Positions 19,042 through 29,072 of a stretch of DNA of 64,000 bases are shown here, piece after piece. The position numbers and the translations under genes are program-made. Where the stretch lies: NCBI RefSeq assembly GCF_014873485.1, contig NZ_JADBDT010000001.1, positions 2,976,001 through 3,040,000 on the forward strand, read 5' to 3'. Within the stretch, counting starts at the first letter, position 1. Every line of letters starts with the position of its first letter. This DNA comes from Sphingopyxis sp. OAS728. GTDB taxonomy: Bacteria; Pseudomonadota; Alphaproteobacteria; Sphingomonadales; Sphingomonadaceae. The notes below the pieces were generated by a model. The model saw only the letters and a list, made by a program, of their open reading frames with translations. It was not told the DNA's origin and did not search any database.

Positions 19042-19589
19042 AAGTCGAAGCCCTGCTGAACCGGCGCGACTGGTACACCTTCGAGTTCAAGCATCCGGGT
19101 CTTGGACGTCGATCCGCCCGGGGCCGAGAACCCGCCAATCTTTCCGCCTGCGGCCATGACGCGGTGGCAGGGAATGATCAGCGGGACGGGGTTCGTCGCC
19201 ATCGCCTGTCCGACCGCGCGGGCATGCTCGGGCCCTGCGTCCAGCGCCCGCGCTACGGCGCCATAGGTGGTCGTTTCGCCCCAGCCGAGCTGACGTACCA
19301 GCGCATAGACTTTGGCGAAAAAGGCGGGCTGCTCGCCCAGATCGATGGGAACGTCGGAAAACTCGATCCGTTCTCCTTTGAAATAACGGATCGCCGCGTC
19401 GATCACCGTCGCTGTTTCGGCAGGAGGCTCGCTGCGTATCGCGTCGGGCAGGCGACGTAAGACCGCGCGCTCGGCTTCATTTGCGGTCGGCGCGGGCAGG
19501 CGGAAACTCACTATGCCGCTGTTCGTCCAGCCGATTGCCGCGACGCCGGCGGCGGTTTCGAAAAGCTGATACTGGTTCTGGCTGGCCAT
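19038..19589 (-). CDS. Methylated-DNA--cysteine S-methyltransferase
   Basis: The 183-residue protein carries the suicide acceptor motif PCHRV with Cys141, preceded by GWGETTTYGAVARAL, the DNA-binding helix-turn-helix of the Ogt/MGMT family. It removes alkyl groups from O6-alkylguanine by transferring them to Cys141. The start MASQNQYQLF is preceded by AAGGACAG; an upstream in-frame start at 19640 lacks a ribosome-binding site. The N-terminal domain is shortened compared with Ada. Confidence 0.88.
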   Translation of the reverse strand: MASQNQYQLFETAAGVAAIGWTNSGIVSFRLPAPTANEAERAVLRRLPDAIRSEPPAETATVIDAAIRYFKGERIEFSDVPIDLGEQPAFFAKVYALVRQLGWGETTTYGAVARALDAGPEHARAVGQAMATNPVPLIIPCHRVMAAGGKIGGFSAPGGSTSKTRMLELEGVPVAPVQQGFDF

Positions 19590-19655
19590 GCGCTGTCCTT
19601 CACCTTGATAGGATATAGGGTTGTATCGGGCCGAAACCATATCGCCCGCCGTGGC

Positions 19656-20615
19656 TCAGCCCGCCGCCGGTCCCGTCATCATCGCCGCCGCCGCGAGCAG
19701 CCCGTCGTTGAACCGCTGCGACAGCGCGGCGTCGGGGATCGCGTTGAAGGCGTGGATCGCGCCGGCATAGCTGTGCAGGTCGACCGGCACCCCCGCGGCG
19801 ACGAGCCGGCGCGCATAGTCGAGATTTTCGTCGAAGAAGAGATCGAGGCTGCCCGTCGCGATATAGGCGGGAGGGAGATTCGACAGATCGTCGGCGAGGC
19901 TCGGCGAAAACCAGCCGCGCCGGTCGTCGTCGATCCGGTAATCGCCCTGCAGCGCGCGCCAGCCGAAGCGGTTGCTCGCGCGCGTCCAGATGAACTCGCC
20001 CGTCGTGGGATTGTTGTACGGACAGGCATCGCTGCCGGTGCGGTGATCGAGCATCGGGTAGGTCAGAAGCTGGCCCGCGATCGCCGGGCCGCCGAGATCG
20101 CGCGCCATGATCGCGAGCGCCGCCGCCAGCCCACCGCCCGCGCTTTCTCCCGCGACGATCATCCGGCTAGCGTCGAAGCCGAGCGCATCGGCTTGCCCCG
20201 CGAGCCACACCAGCGCCGAATGGCAATCTTCCTGCGGCACGGGGAAAGGGTTTTCGGGGGCGAGACGATATTCGACCGACGCGACGGGCACTCCCGTTGT
20301 GGCAGCGAGCATCGCGGGCCCCGCCTGCATCTGCTCGACCGATCCCATCACCATGCCGCCGCCATGAATGTGCAGGATTGCGCCGCCGCCCTCGCGCGTT
20401 TCCGCCGGACGGTACAGGAAAACCGGGATGTCGGGCCCGCCATGGGCCGACGGCACCAGCAGTCGTTCGGGCGCGATCACCGGCGGCGGCAGGATCGAAT
20501 AAGTCTCCGCCGCCTTCGCCCGGATCTGGGCGATCGGTGCCGAATCGAGATCGACGCGCGGGAACAGGTCGATGATCGGGGCGATCTCGCGGTCGACGAG
20601 GTGGCGGGTGTCCAT
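19656..20615 (-). CDS. Alpha/beta hydrolase, hormone-sensitive-lipase-type esterase
   Basis: The 319-residue protein has the HSL family oxyanion motif HIHGGGMV near residues 93-100, the nucleophile elbow GESAGG near 165 and a C-terminal Asp (GSLDLFFDENLD) and His (GAIHAFN) completing the triad. It probably hydrolyses short-chain esters in the cytoplasm; no signal peptide is visible. It lies 38 bases downstream of pheT on the same strand, so it may be co-transcribed. Confidence 0.85.
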   Translation of the reverse strand: MDTRHLVDREIAPIIDLFPRVDLDSAPIAQIRAKAAETYSILPPPVIAPERLLVPSAHGGPDIPVFLYRPAETREGGGAILHIHGGGMVMGSVEQMQAGPAMLAATTGVPVASVEYRLAPENPFPVPQEDCHSALVWLAGQADALGFDASRMIVAGESAGGGLAAALAIMARDLGGPAIAGQLLTYPMLDHRTGSDACPYNNPTTGEFIWTRASNRFGWRALQGDYRIDDDRRGWFSPSLADDLSNLPPAYIATGSLDLFFDENLDYARRLVAAGVPVDLHSYAGAIHAFNAIPDAALSQRFNDGLLAAAAMMTGPAAG

Positions 20616-20653
20616 ATCAAACTCTCCCTTTCATGCCCTCGCCGTCGCGAGGA

Positions 20654-23041
20654 TCAGCCGCGCAGCGTCGCTCCGACTTTCGCCGCGGCGGCGACCACCT
20701 TGTCGGCAATCGCTTTCAGCTCGGCGTCGGTGAAGCTCTTCTCGAGCGGTTGCAGCTCGACCTCGACCGCAAGGCTCACCTGACCTTCGGGCACGCCCTG
20801 GCCGGCGAAGCGGTCGAACAGCCGCGCGTCGACGATGGCCGCCTTGTCGGCGCTGCGGACCGCGCGCATCAGATCGGCCGCGGTCAGGCTCGTCGGCGCG
20901 AGGAAGGCGAAGTCGCGGCGCACCGATTGCAGCGCGGGCGGCGTGAACGCCGCGCGGGCGGGGCCGCTCGCGCGCTTGGCCGGGATCGCATCGAGGAAAA
21001 TCTGCACCGCCATCACCGGTCCGTCGACGTCGAAGGCGCGGGTGAGCAGCGGGTGGAGCGCGCCGAATTCGGCGAGCACTGCCTTGGGGCCGAGGCGCAG
21101 CGTCGCCGACTGGCCGGGATGCCAGATTGCGCCCTCGGTCACGGCGTCCATCACCTGCAACCGGTCGGCGGGCGCGCCCGCGGCTTCGAGCAAGGCGAGT
21201 GCGGCAGCTTTGGCGTCGAACGCGTCGAAGGGCGCGGCCTTGCCCGCCTGCCAGCCGCGCGCGCGCTTGTCGCCCGCCATCAGCACGGCGAGCGTCGGAT
21301 GCTCGGCGTCGGCCAGATAGCGCCGCCCGATCTCGAACAGGCGAATGCTGTCGGCGCCGCGGTTCTGGTTGCGCTGCGCCGCGGCGAGCAGGCCGGGGAG
21401 CAGCGACGGGCGCATGACCTTGAGGTCCTCGCTGATCGGGTTGGCGAGCGACCAGGTGCCGCCGCCGAAGGGCGTGGCGTCGGCCTCGCTGATGAACGAC
21501 CAGGTCACCGCTTCGTCGAACCCCGCGGCGGCCGCGGCGCGGCGCAGGCGGCGTTCGGTAAGCTGTTCGGCGGTCGCGGTCGGTTTCGCCACGCCGTCAA
21601 CGCGCGGCAAGGCCACCGACGCGATCGCGTCGAAGCCGGTGATGCGCGTGACTTCCTCGACGATGTCGGGGGCGGCATCGACGTCGCGGCGCCAGCTCGG
21701 CACCGCGACCTGCCAGCGGCCGGCCTGTTCGATCACCGAAAAACCGAGCGCGGCCAGAATTTCCTGCTGCCGTTCGGGGGCGATCGCGATGCCGCCGAGC
21801 GTTGCCGATAGCGCCGGGTCGTAATCGACCGTCTTCACCTCGGCGGGCGGGGTGCCCGCGCGCGTGACGAGCGACGGCGAGCCGCCGCAGATTGCGAGCA
21901 CATGCGCGGTGACGATCGCGGTCGCGTCGTCGAGGAAGGCCGGGTCGACCCCGCGTTCGAAGCGGCTGCGCGCGTCGCTGGTCAGCGCGAGCGCCTGCCC
22001 GGTGAGCGCGATGCGTTCGGGGGTGAAATAGGCGACTTCGATCAGCACGTCGGTCGTCGTCTCGCTGCACCCGCTATGCTCGCCGCCCATGATGCCCGCG
22101 ATGTCATGGACGCCGCTGTCGTCGGCGATCACCGTCATCGTGTCGGTGAGGACATAGTCCTTGCCGTTGAGCGCGGTGACGGTTTCGCCGGCGTTTGCGC
22201 GGCGCGCAACGAGCGCGCCGGTCAGCTTGGCGCGGTCATAGATATGGCTCGGGCGACCGAGGTCGAACATCACATAGTTGCTGATGTCGACGAGCGCCGA
22301 GATCGAGCGCTGCCCGACGGCTTCGAGGCGGCGGCGCATCCATTCGGGCGCGGTGCCGTTGGTGACGCCGCTGATCGTGCGGCCGAAGAAGGCGGGGCAG
22401 CCCTCGACGTCGTCGGTCCGGATTTCGGTCGCGGGCGCGCCCTCGCCGATGATGGTCGGGACGTCGAGCGGCTTCAGCGTGCCGAGTCCGGCGGCGGCGA
22501 GGTCGCGCGCGATCCCGCGCACGCCCATGCAATCCTGCCGGTTCGGGGTGATCGAAATGTCGACCACCGGATCGCCTGCTCCGCTATAGTCGGCGAAGGG
22601 CGTGCCGATCGGCGCGTCGACGGGCAGTTCGATGATCCCGTCATGATCGTCGCCCAGTTCGAGCTCGCGCGTCGAGCACATCATGCCGTTCGATTCGACC
22701 CCGCGCACCGCCGCGACCTTCAGCTCCATGCCGTTCGCGGGCACAACCGCGCCGGGCAGGCCGAGCACGCCGACGAGGCCCGCGCGCGCATTGGGCGCGC
22801 CGCAGACGACGGTGAGCGGCGCGCCGCCGTCGCCGGTGTCGACGGTCAGCACTTGCAGCTTGTCGGCCTGCGGATGTTTCTCGGCGGTCAGTACCCTGGC
22901 GACGCGGAAGCCGGCGAGTTTCTCGGCCGGATTCTCGACGCCTTCGACCTCATGGCCGATGCGGTTCAATGTCGCGACGACATCGGCGACCGCATAGTCG
23001 CCATCCAGATGTTCGCGGAGCCAGTCGAGGGTGATCTTCAT
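20654..23041 (-). CDS. pheT: Phenylalanine--tRNA ligase beta subunit
   Basis: The 795-residue subunit has the full PheT layout: N-terminal EMAP/OB tRNA-binding domain ([20 protein letters not shown] near residue 44), B3/B4 editing domains, the B5 domain and a C-terminal anticodon-binding domain. With PheS it forms the alpha2beta2 enzyme that charges tRNA-Phe. The ATG overlaps the pheS stop (ATGA). Confidence 0.97.
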   Translation of the reverse strand: MKITLDWLREHLDGDYAVADVVATLNRIGHEVEGVENPAEKLAGFRVARVLTAEKHPQADKLQVLTVDTGDGGAPLTVVCGAPNARAGLVGVLGLPGAVVPANGMELKVAAVRGVESNGMMCSTRELELGDDHDGIIELPVDAPIGTPFADYSGAGDPVVDISITPNRQDCMGVRGIARDLAAAGLGTLKPLDVPTIIGEGAPATEIRTDDVEGCPAFFGRTISGVTNGTAPEWMRRRLEAVGQRSISALVDISNYVMFDLGRPSHIYDRAKLTGALVARRANAGETVTALNGKDYVLTDTMTVIADDSGVHDIAGIMGGEHSGCSETTTDVLIEVAYFTPERIALTGQALALTSDARSRFERGVDPAFLDDATAIVTAHVLAICGGSPSLVTRAGTPPAEVKTVDYDPALSATLGGIAIAPERQQEILAALGFSVIEQAGRWQVAVPSWRRDVDAAPDIVEEVTRITGFDAIASVALPRVDGVAKPTATAEQLTERRLRRAAAAAGFDEAVTWSFISEADATPFGGGTWSLANPISEDLKVMRPSLLPGLLAAAQRNQNRGADSIRLFEIGRRYLADAEHPTLAVLMAGDKRARGWQAGKAAPFDAFDAKAAALALLEAAGAPADRLQVMDAVTEGAIWHPGQSATLRLGPKAVLAEFGALHPLLTRAFDVDGPVMAVQIFLDAIPAKRASGPARAAFTPPALQSVRRDFAFLAPTSLTAADLMRAVRSADKAAIVDARLFDRFAGQGVPEGQVSLAVEVELQPLEKSFTDAELKAIADKVVAAAAKVGATLRG

Positions 23042-24132
23042 GCCGAAATCCCCCCGCTGAGTGTCGGGACCGACAGCGCGTTGAATCCATAATGCGCCAG
23101 CCAGCGCAGGTCGCCGTCGAAGAAGGCGCGGAGGTCATCCATGCCATATTTCAGCATCGCGAGCCGGTCGACGCCGACCCCGAAGGCAAAGCCCTGCCAC
23201 TCGTCGGGGTCGAGCCCGCAGTTGGCGATCACGCGGCGATTGACCATGCCGCTGCCGAGCAATTCCATCCACGCATGGCCTTCGTCGTCGCCATTGCCAC
23301 CGACGATGCGCCGGCCTTTCTCTTGCTTGTAACCGACATCGACCTCGGCCGAGGGCTCGGTGAAGGGGAAATAGCTCGGGCGCAGGCGCAGCACGATGTC
23401 GTCGCGCTCGAAATAGGCCTTGAGGAAGGTTTCGAGCGTCCATTTGAGGTGGCCCATATGGATGCCGCGATCGATCACGAGCCCTTCGACCTGATGGAAC
23501 ATCGGCGTATGCGTCGCGTCGCTGTCGCTGCGATAGACGCGGCCGGGCGCGATGATGCGGATCGGCGGTTCTTGGCTCATCATCGTGCGGATCTGCACCG
23601 GCGAGGTGTGCGTGCGCAACAGCATCGCGCGCCCTTCGGCGTCGGTGTCGGCGAAATAGAAAGTGTCGTGCATCGCGCGCGCGGGATGCGTTTCGGGAAT
23701 GTTGAGCGCGGTGAAGTTGCGCCAGTCGTCCTCGATCTCGGGGCCCGTTGCGACGGCGAAGCCCATGTCGGCGAAGATTTCGGCGAGCTCGTCCATCACC
23801 TGGCTGACCGGATGGACGCTGCCGCGCGGCGTTGCGTCGGCGGGCAGCGACATGTCGATCGCCTCGGCGGCGAGCTTCACGTCGAGCGCCGCGGCATCGA
23901 GCGCGGCCTTGCGCGCGGCGAGCGCGGCGGTGATTGTTTCGCGCAGCGCATGGATCGCCGGACCCTGCGCCTGGCGCTCGTCGGGGGTCATGCCGCCCAG
24001 CGTCTTGAGCAGTGCAGTGATGGTGCCCGCCTTGCCCAGCGCCGACACGCGCAGCGCCTCGACCGCGTTCGCGTCGGCCGCCGCTTCGATGTCGCCCAAC
24101 AATTGGCTCTGGATGGCCTCGATATCGCTCAT
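23038..24132 (-). CDS. pheS: Phenylalanine--tRNA ligase alpha subunit
   Basis: The 364-residue catalytic subunit shows the N-terminal coiled coil, then class II motif 2 with [10 protein letters not shown] and motif 3 GVDRLAM near the C-terminus. The start [12 protein letters not shown] at 24132 is preferred because AGGA lies 9 bases before it; an ATG six bases upstream (24138) is too close to that site. rplT is not immediately upstream; an AraC-family gene intervenes. Confidence 0.95.
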   Translation of the reverse strand: MSDIEAIQSQLLGDIEAAADANAVEALRVSALGKAGTITALLKTLGGMTPDERQAQGPAIHALRETITAALAARKAALDAAALDVKLAAEAIDMSLPADATPRGSVHPVSQVMDELAEIFADMGFAVATGPEIEDDWRNFTALNIPETHPARAMHDTFYFADTDAEGRAMLLRTHTSPVQIRTMMSQEPPIRIIAPGRVYRSDSDATHTPMFHQVEGLVIDRGIHMGHLKWTLETFLKAYFERDDIVLRLRPSYFPFTEPSAEVDVGYKQEKGRRIVGGNGDDEGHAWMELLGSGMVNRRVIANCGLDPDEWQGFAFGVGVDRLAMLKYGMDDLRAFFDGDLRWLAHYGFNALSVPTLSGGISA

Positions 24133-24287
24133 CGTCATTCGTCCTGTTCCGGCGGCGCTGGCGCTGCCGGCCTACATTTTTGTTTGTTATGGATACGGCG
24201 GCTTCCCGCGCGTGCGTCGCTTGCCGCTTGCACCGAACACGCGGCGTGGGTCAAGTCCGGCGACGCCCCGCGCGGCCGAAAACGGGC

Positions 24288-25190
24288 CTATCCGGCAGGC
24301 TTGTGCAGGCCTTGAACGGGCGCGCCTGCCGCGGCGGCGCGTGCGAAGGCTGCGGCACCGAGGATCGGCTTGGGCCTAGCCGCATAATCGCGCGGGCTCA
24401 TCCCCATGAAACGCTGGAAGTCGCGCGTAAACTGCGCCTGATCGTAATAATGGTGATCCATCGTATCGATCCACGCCATCGACGGGTCGAGCATGAAGCG
24501 TGCGAGGCTGCGCAGGAAGCGTTGCCGCAGCAAAAGCAGTTTCGGTGAAAAGCCGAAGGCGCGGTGGCTGAGGCGCTCGATCGAGCGTTCGGAGAGCGCG
24601 AGTTTCGCCGACAGGTCGGCGACGCTCGTCACCTCGTCGTCGACCAGCGCCTGATGCGCGGCGAGGATGGCCGGATCGTCGGGCGGCGCATCGGCGAGGA
24701 GCGCGCAGACATGCGCGTCGATCAGCGCCGCGGCGGCGTCGACGTCGTTCACTTGGCGCAAGGCGTCGAGCAGGGGCGCGAAGGGGGCGAAGGCCGGATG
24801 GGCGTTGCCGTCGGTCATCCGGTCGGCCAGTTCCTCGGCGGGCAGCGGAATGAATTTGGCCCAGCCCATCGGCAGGATGCCGATCCCCCAGGTGCGCATA
24901 TTGCCCGCCGCAAAATAGGTTGCGGTGCTCGTCGGGCCGGTGGCGATGAAGCGCGGCGTTTCGGCCACCGGGCTGGCGCCGATCGCCGCGTGCGGCGGGT
25001 CGCCCTCGACAAATCGCAGGTTCGCCCATTCGGGGTGCAGATAATCCTCGACCCGGGCGCCGCCGGGAACCGTGACTTCGCTGAGGTAGATCGTGCTGAC
25101 ATAGGGGCGGAGAGGCGGAGACAAGGGAAAGAAGCGCGTGGCGACCCGCGCGCCCGCCGGAAGGTCATGAGATGCGTCGCGTTGCGCCAT
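24288..25190 (-). CDS. AraC-family transcriptional regulator
   Basis: The 300-residue protein has an N-terminal sensor region (FFPLSPPLRPYVSTIYLSEV, DUF6597-like) and a C-terminal AraC DNA-binding domain from about residue 190: ADLSAKLALSERSIERLSHRAFGFSPKLLLLRQRFLRSL in segments, then a second helix-turn-helix with YYDQAQFTRDFQRFMGMSP. The start MAQRDASHD at 25190 is the likeliest; upstream codons read through a non-conserved leader. It lies between rplT and pheS, an unusual place. Target genes unknown. Confidence 0.83.
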   Translation of the reverse strand: MAQRDASHDLPAGARVATRFFPLSPPLRPYVSTIYLSEVTVPGGARVEDYLHPEWANLRFVEGDPPHAAIGASPVAETPRFIATGPTSTATYFAAGNMRTWGIGILPMGWAKFIPLPAEELADRMTDGNAHPAFAPFAPLLDALRQVNDVDAAAALIDAHVCALLADAPPDDPAILAAHQALVDDEVTSVADLSAKLALSERSIERLSHRAFGFSPKLLLLRQRFLRSLARFMLDPSMAWIDTMDHHYYDQAQFTRDFQRFMGMSPRDYAARPKPILGAAAFARAAAAGAPVQGLHKPAG

Positions 25191-25616
25191 GCTGTCCCAT
25201 TTTGAGCTAAAAGAGCATGAATAACAATGCCCCGACACCGGCGGGTGTCGGGTTCTTACAATTTTATACGCCGCGACTGCGTCATAGTTGCGTGGCCCGC
25301 TCCGAAAGGGGGTGTGCGGAAGATCGGGACGAGACGCCAACAGGGTGGGGCCTGGCGGGGACCTGAAATAACGAACCGATTTTCCGAGCTTCGTCCCGGC
25401 CGGCAGCTTTCTGCGACCCACGGCTATTCGGAACGGGCGGGGGGGCGATGGTTTCCACTGGAACCATTGTCGAGGCGGTGCGGAGCGGGAGCTTCGCGCC
25501 GCCTCTTCCGTTTGGGGGCGGCGGTGGCCGTCTGCCGTCGTTCCGGCGCGCAAACCCAAAGAAAAAGGGCGGCCCCGTCGGGACCGCCCTTGTTCGTTTC
25601 GCCTGGCTGGAAAGCG
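25191..25616. other. 426-base gene-free stretch between rplT and the AraC gene
   Basis: I find no convincing gene here. It contains the rplT terminator (25562-25591), a GC-rich hairpin 41 bases before the AraC start (CCCGACAC at 25231-25238 with GTGTCGGG at 25245-25252) and a weaker hairpin with arms ATGGTT and AACCAT at 25448-25467. The AraC promoter should lie here but no clear hexamer pair stands out. Confidence 0.6.
25562..25591 (-). terminator. Intrinsic terminator after rplT
   Basis: On the minus strand AAGGGCGG and CCGCCCTT (plus positions 25584-25591 and 25565-25572) form a stem with further pairing inside, followed by TTTTT. It ends the rpmI-rplT transcript and separates it from the AraC and pheST genes. 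Confidence 0.85.
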
Positions 25617-25982
25617 TCAGGCTGCCTTGGGCAGCGCCGCCTTCGCCTGGGCGATGATCGCGGTGAAGACCGTGCCTTCGTTCATCGCGAGGTCGGCCAT
25701 GACCTTGCGGTCGAGTTCGATCCCGGCCAGCTTCACGCCGTGCATGAACTGCGAATAGGTCAGACCTTCGGCGCGGACCGCGGCGTTGATGCGCTGGATC
25801 CACAGACCGCGGAAATTCCGCTTCTTAACCTTGCGGTCGCGATAGGCGTATTGGCCGGCCTTTTCGACGGCCTGCTTGGCGACGCGGATGGTGTTCTTGC
25901 GACGACCGTAATAGCCCTTCGCCTGTTCCAAAATCCGCTTGTGCTTGGCGCGCGTGGTGACGCCGCGTTTGATGCGTGACAT
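25617..25982 (-). CDS. rplT: 50S ribosomal protein L20
   Basis: A 121-residue protein with the L20 signature [21 protein letters not shown] and [17 protein letters not shown]20 is needed early in large-subunit assembly and in several bacteria represses its own operon. It follows rpmI by 13 bases. infC, the usual first gene, is not upstream. Confidence 0.97.
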   Translation of the reverse strand: MSRIKRGVTTRAKHKRILEQAKGYYGRRKNTIRVAKQAVEKAGQYAYRDRKVKKRNFRGLWIQRINAAVRAEGLTYSQFMHGVKLAGIELDRKVMADLAMNEGTVFTAIIAQAKAALPKAA

Positions 25983-25995
25983 GCCTTAGCGCTCC

Positions 25996-26199
25996 TTACT
26001 TCAGGCCGTAGGGCGCCCAGAGGCGCACATGGGCCACATCCGAATCGCTCAGCACGCTGGTGCCGCGGTTGGTGCGGATATATTTTGCATTGTGGCTGCT
26101 CAGGCGGTGACGCTTGCCGACGACGCCGTGCTTCACCTTGCCCGAGGCGGTGAATTTGAAGCGTTTCTTCACACCGCTCTTGGTCTTCATTTTGGGCAT
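25996..26199 (-). CDS. rpmI: 50S ribosomal protein L35
   Basis: A 67-residue basic protein beginning MPKMKTKSGVKKRFKFTASGK, the L35 signature. An AAAGGAGA sequence precedes the ATG at 26199, ruling out upstream in-frame starts. It is the first gene of an rpmI-rplT pair. Confidence 0.97.
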   Translation of the reverse strand: MPKMKTKSGVKKRFKFTASGKVKHGVVGKRHRLSSHNAKYIRTNRGTSVLSDSDVAHVRLWAPYGLK

Positions 26200-26275
26200 T
26201 TTGGTCTCCTTTGGAAGTCCGTTTGCGTATCGGCCTGGCAGCCCTTTCAGCCAGCCGACACAATCGGAAGCGGGG

Positions 26276-26304
26276 CGCTTAGGAGGATTCGCGCCGAAAT
26301 GCAA
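26276..26304 (-). promoter_or_regulatory. Possible rpmI promoter
   Basis: On the minus strand TTGCAT (26304-26299) and TAAGCG (26281-26276) are 17 bases apart and lie about 77 bases before the rpmI start. The leader between them and the gene can fold a GC-rich hairpin, which could serve feedback control, but this is inference. Confidence 0.35.
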
Positions 26305-26316
26305 GCGTTGCGGGGA

Positions 26317-26667
26317 TTAGAAGCTCGCGCCGTCAACCTTGTGGATCGTGAGCGTATCGAGATCGGCGTCGGGCACACAGCGCAGATTGACCGCGGCCAT
26401 CTTCGATCCGTCGGGACCGGTCCCCACCGAGAAGCCCTGACATCCGCAATCGGTGCAGAATTGATGGTCGATATTATGCTTGTTGAACTGGTAGGATTCG
26501 AGCTTGTCGCTCCCGCCGGTCAGCCTGAATTGATCGAGCGGCACGAAGGCAAGCAGAAAGCCCTTGCGCCGGCAATGCGAGCAGTTGCAGCTCATCGCCG
26601 TGTCGGGAATATCGCCCTCGACCGAATAGGTCACCGCGCCGCAGTGGCAGCTGCCTTCGAATGCCAT
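26317..26667 (-). CDS. GFA-family (CENP-V-like) zinc protein
   Basis: The 116-residue protein has the GFA zinc-binding cysteines: GSCHCGAVTYSV at residues 5-16, SCNCSHCRRKG near 26-36 and FCTDCGCQGF near 70-79. The family was named after glutathione-dependent formaldehyde-activating enzyme, but most members have no proven reaction. It lies 16 bases downstream of the hisN-like gene and upstream of rpmI. Confidence 0.87.
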   Translation of the reverse strand: MAFEGSCHCGAVTYSVEGDIPDTAMSCNCSHCRRKGFLLAFVPLDQFRLTGGSDKLESYQFNKHNIDHQFCTDCGCQGFSVGTGPDGSKMAAVNLRCVPDADLDTLTIHKVDGASF

Positions 26668-26683
26668 GTCCGTTACGCTCCTC

Positions 26684-27466
26684 TCAATGGTGGCAGGCGA
26701 GCCCTTCGATCACATCCTCGAGCCGCGCCGGATCGCCGAGCGCGATGACATGGCCCGTGCTGTCGGCATTGAGCGGGTCGCCGTTCCAGTCGCACATCGT
26801 CCCGCCCGCGCCCTCGACGATCGGCGCCAGAGCTGCGAAGTCGTGGAGCTTCAGTCCTGCCTCGACGACAAGGTCGATATGGCCGCTCGCGAGCAGGCCG
26901 TAATTATAACAGTCGCCGCCGAAGACCATGCGCTTGTGTGAGGTTTTGGCCGCCAGCGCCATGAAATGCTCGCCGTCATGATCGCTGAAATATTGTGGGC
27001 CCGTCGTCGCGAGTACTGCGTCGGCGAGATCGCGACAGGTCCGCGTTCGTGCGGGGGCGCCGTTGAACAAGGTCGGCTGCCCCAACGCGCCGACCCAGCG
27101 CTCGCCATTGATGGGCTGGTCGATGATCCCGAGGACGGGCCAGCCGTCCTGAAGCAGTGCGATCAGCGTCCCGAAGATCGGACGGCCCGCCATGAAACTG
27201 ACGGTGCCGTCGATCGGGTCGAGCACCCATTGGCGCGACGCGTCGGTGCGCTCGGCGCCATATTCCTCGCCGATGATTCCGTCGCGCGGCGCCTCGGCAT
27301 CGAGCAAGCGGCGCATCGCGGCTTCGGCGGCGCGGTCAGCGTCGGTGACAGGCGAAGCATCGGCCTTCGCTTCATGCGAAAACGCGGCCCGGAAGAGCGG
27401 ACGGATTGCTTCGCCGGCCGCGTCGGCGAGGCGATTGGCGAGGGCGAGGTCGGAGGTGAGGGTCAT
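26684..27466 (-). CDS. hisN: Inositol-monophosphatase-family phosphatase, probably histidinol-phosphatase
   Basis: The 260-residue protein shows the metal-binding motifs of the family: IIGEEYGAERTDA near residues 67-79, VLDPIDGTVSFMAGRP near 84-99 and CDWNGDPLNAD near 217. Members of this subgroup in actinobacteria and alphaproteobacteria act as histidinol-phosphatase, completing histidine synthesis; inositol or 3'-phosphoadenosine phosphatase is the alternative. The start MTLTSDLALANRLADAAGEA is the conserved N-terminus. Divergent from the TetR gene. Confidence 0.8.
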   Translation of the reverse strand: MTLTSDLALANRLADAAGEAIRPLFRAAFSHEAKADASPVTDADRAAEAAMRRLLDAEAPRDGIIGEEYGAERTDASRQWVLDPIDGTVSFMAGRPIFGTLIALLQDGWPVLGIIDQPINGERWVGALGQPTLFNGAPARTRTCRDLADAVLATTGPQYFSDHDGEHFMALAAKTSHKRMVFGGDCYNYGLLASGHIDLVVEAGLKLHDFAALAPIVEGAGGTMCDWNGDPLNADSTGHVIALGDPARLEDVIEGLACHH

Positions 27467-27542
27467 AGGGGTAGCGCTAGCCGAGAGATGGGCTCGCCGC
27501 CACCCCGGCATCGGTAAAGCTGTCATATTCGTCCGATATATA

Positions 27543-27574
27543 AATTGTACAAATCAAGTATAATTTGTACAATT
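27543..27574. promoter_or_regulatory. Paired TTGTACAA palindromes flanking a -10 element, probable TetR operator
   Basis: A perfect 12-bp inverted repeat, AATTGTACAAAT (27543-27554) and ATTTGTACAATT (27563-27574), with an 8-base spacer. Each arm holds the palindrome TTGTACAA and the two centres are exactly 20 bp apart, on one DNA face. TATAAT (27559-27564) lies between them, just before the regulator gene at 27581, as expected for autorepression. Confidence 0.75.
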
Positions 27575-27580
27575 GCGTTC

Positions 27581-28123
27581 ATGGATGATCGGATATCCGC
27601 CGATTCCTTCATGGGTATTTTTGCCCGTGTCGGATTTCGCAAGGCATCGATGGATGATCTGGCGCGCGCCACGGGCGTGTCGCGTCAGGCGCTCTACAAT
27701 CGCTTCGGGTCGAAGGCAGCGCTGATCGAATGGACGATGACCGCGATGATCGAGCGATCGCTCGCCGAGGCGCTGCGTTGCCTCGACAGCCCAGGCGCGA
27801 CGCTGGTGGTACGCCTCCTCGCCGCGCTTGATGCCTGGGCGGGACAGCATATGGCGATGCTGCGCGCGTCGCCGCACGGGATCGAGGTCGCGGTGACGGT
27901 GGCGCCCGATCCGGCCGAGGCGGTGCGCGCCGCCGAACGCAAGCTGATCGCCGCGATGGCCAACACGATCCGGCTCAGCGGCCCCGGTTCGGCGGTGCCG
28001 CGCGCGGGCAGTATGGCGCAGGCGCTATGCTGGACCGCAAAGGGCCTCGTCCACGCCGCGCCCGACCATGCGAGTTTTCACCGCGAGCTGGAACTGATCG
28101 TCGGCACGCTGCTCGCGCGCTGA
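27581..28123 (+). CDS. TetR/AcrR-family transcriptional regulator
   Basis: The 180-residue protein starts MDDRISADSFMGIF and has an N-terminal TetR helix-turn-helix (FRKASMDDLARATGVSRQALYNRFGSK near residues 19-45) and a ligand-binding C-terminal helical domain. The ATG at 27581 lies directly after the paired palindromes, and the upstream start at 27545 would fall inside them. The divergent neighbour is the hisN-like gene, which may also be a target. Ligand unknown. Confidence 0.88.
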   Translation: MDDRISADSFMGIFARVGFRKASMDDLARATGVSRQALYNRFGSKAALIEWTMTAMIERSLAEALRCLDSPGATLVVRLLAALDAWAGQHMAMLRASPHGIEVAVTVAPDPAEAVRAAERKLIAAMANTIRLSGPGSAVPRAGSMAQALCWTAKGLVHAAPDHASFHRELELIVGTLLAR

Positions 28124-28136
28124 CGCGTTTAAAGCC

Positions 28137-29072
28137 TCAGTCGAAGAGCGAGGAAACGCTCGATTCGTCGGCGATGCGCTTGATCGCTTCGCCGAGCAGC
28201 GGCGCGACGGTGAGCGCGCGGACCTTGCTGCTGTCGTTGACGGCATCGGTCGGCTGGATCGAATCGGTGATCACCAGTTCGGTCAGCTCGCTCGCATCGA
28301 CGCGCGCGACCGCGCCGCCCGACAAGACGCCGTGCGTACAATAAGCGACGACGCCCTCGGCACCCGCGGCCTTCAGCGCCGCGGCGGCGTTGCACAGCGT
28401 GCCCGCCGAATCGACGATGTCGTCGATCAGGATGCAGAAGCGGCCCTTCACGTCGCCGATGATGTTCATGACTTCGGATTCGCCGGCGCGTTCGCGGCGC
28501 TTGTCGACGATCGCGAGCGGCGCGTTGTCGAGGCGCTTGGCGAGCGCGCGCGCGCGGACCACGCCGCCGACGTCGGGCGACACGACCATCAGATTCTTGC
28601 CCGCGAAGCGCGCCTGGATGTCGGCGCTCATCACTGGCGCGGCGTAGAGGTTATCGGTCGGGATATCGAAGAAGCCCTGGATCTGCCCGGCGTGCAGGTC
28701 GATGGCGAGGACGCGGTCGGCGCCCGAGGTGGTGATCAGGTTCGCGACGAGCTTCGCCGAGATCGGCGTGCGCGGGCCGGGTTTCCGGTCCTGACGGGCA
28801 TAGCCGAAATAGGGGACGACCGCAGTGATGCGCTTGGCCGAGGCACGGCGCAGCGCGTCGTTGATGATGAGCAGTTCCATCAGATTGTCGTTCGCGGGGA
28901 AGTTTGTCGGCTGCACGACGAAGACGTCCTGACCGCGGACATTCTCATGGATCTCGACGAAGACCTCTTCGTCGGCGAAGCGGCGCACGCTGGTGTCGGT
29001 CAGCGGCAGTTCCAGATAGTCCGCGATCGCACGGGCCAGCGGCAGGTTGCTGTTGCCGGAGATGAGTTTCAT
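28137..29072 (-). CDS. prs: Ribose-phosphate pyrophosphokinase
   Basis: The 311-residue enzyme makes PRPP from ribose 5-phosphate and ATP. Visible motifs: the N-terminal [12 protein letters not shown], the flexible loop [15 protein letters not shown] near residue 97, [15 protein letters not shown] near 125 and the PRPP-binding [10 protein letters not shown] near 218. The ATG at 29072 is preferred over an upstream TTG because AAGGG lies 10 bases before it. It supplies histidine, purine, pyrimidine and NAD synthesis; hisN and nadE lie nearby. Confidence 0.96.
   Translation of the reverse strand: MKLISGNSNLPLARAIADYLELPLTDTSVRRFADEEVFVEIHENVRGQDVFVVQPTNFPANDNLMELLIINDALRRASAKRITAVVPYFGYARQDRKPGPRTPISAKLVANLITTSGADRVLAIDLHAGQIQGFFDIPTDNLYAAPVMSADIQARFAGKNLMVVSPDVGGVVRARALAKRLDNAPLAIVDKRRERAGESEVMNIIGDVKGRFCILIDDIVDSAGTLCNAAAALKAAGAEGVVAYCTHGVLSGGAVARVDASELTELVITDSIQPTDAVNDSSKVRALTVAPLLGEAIKRIADESSVSSLFD

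Noticed and set aside
25300..25560. Possible structured RNA gene upstream of the AraC gene
   Set aside because: Only weak hairpins; no promoter, no known RNA motif.
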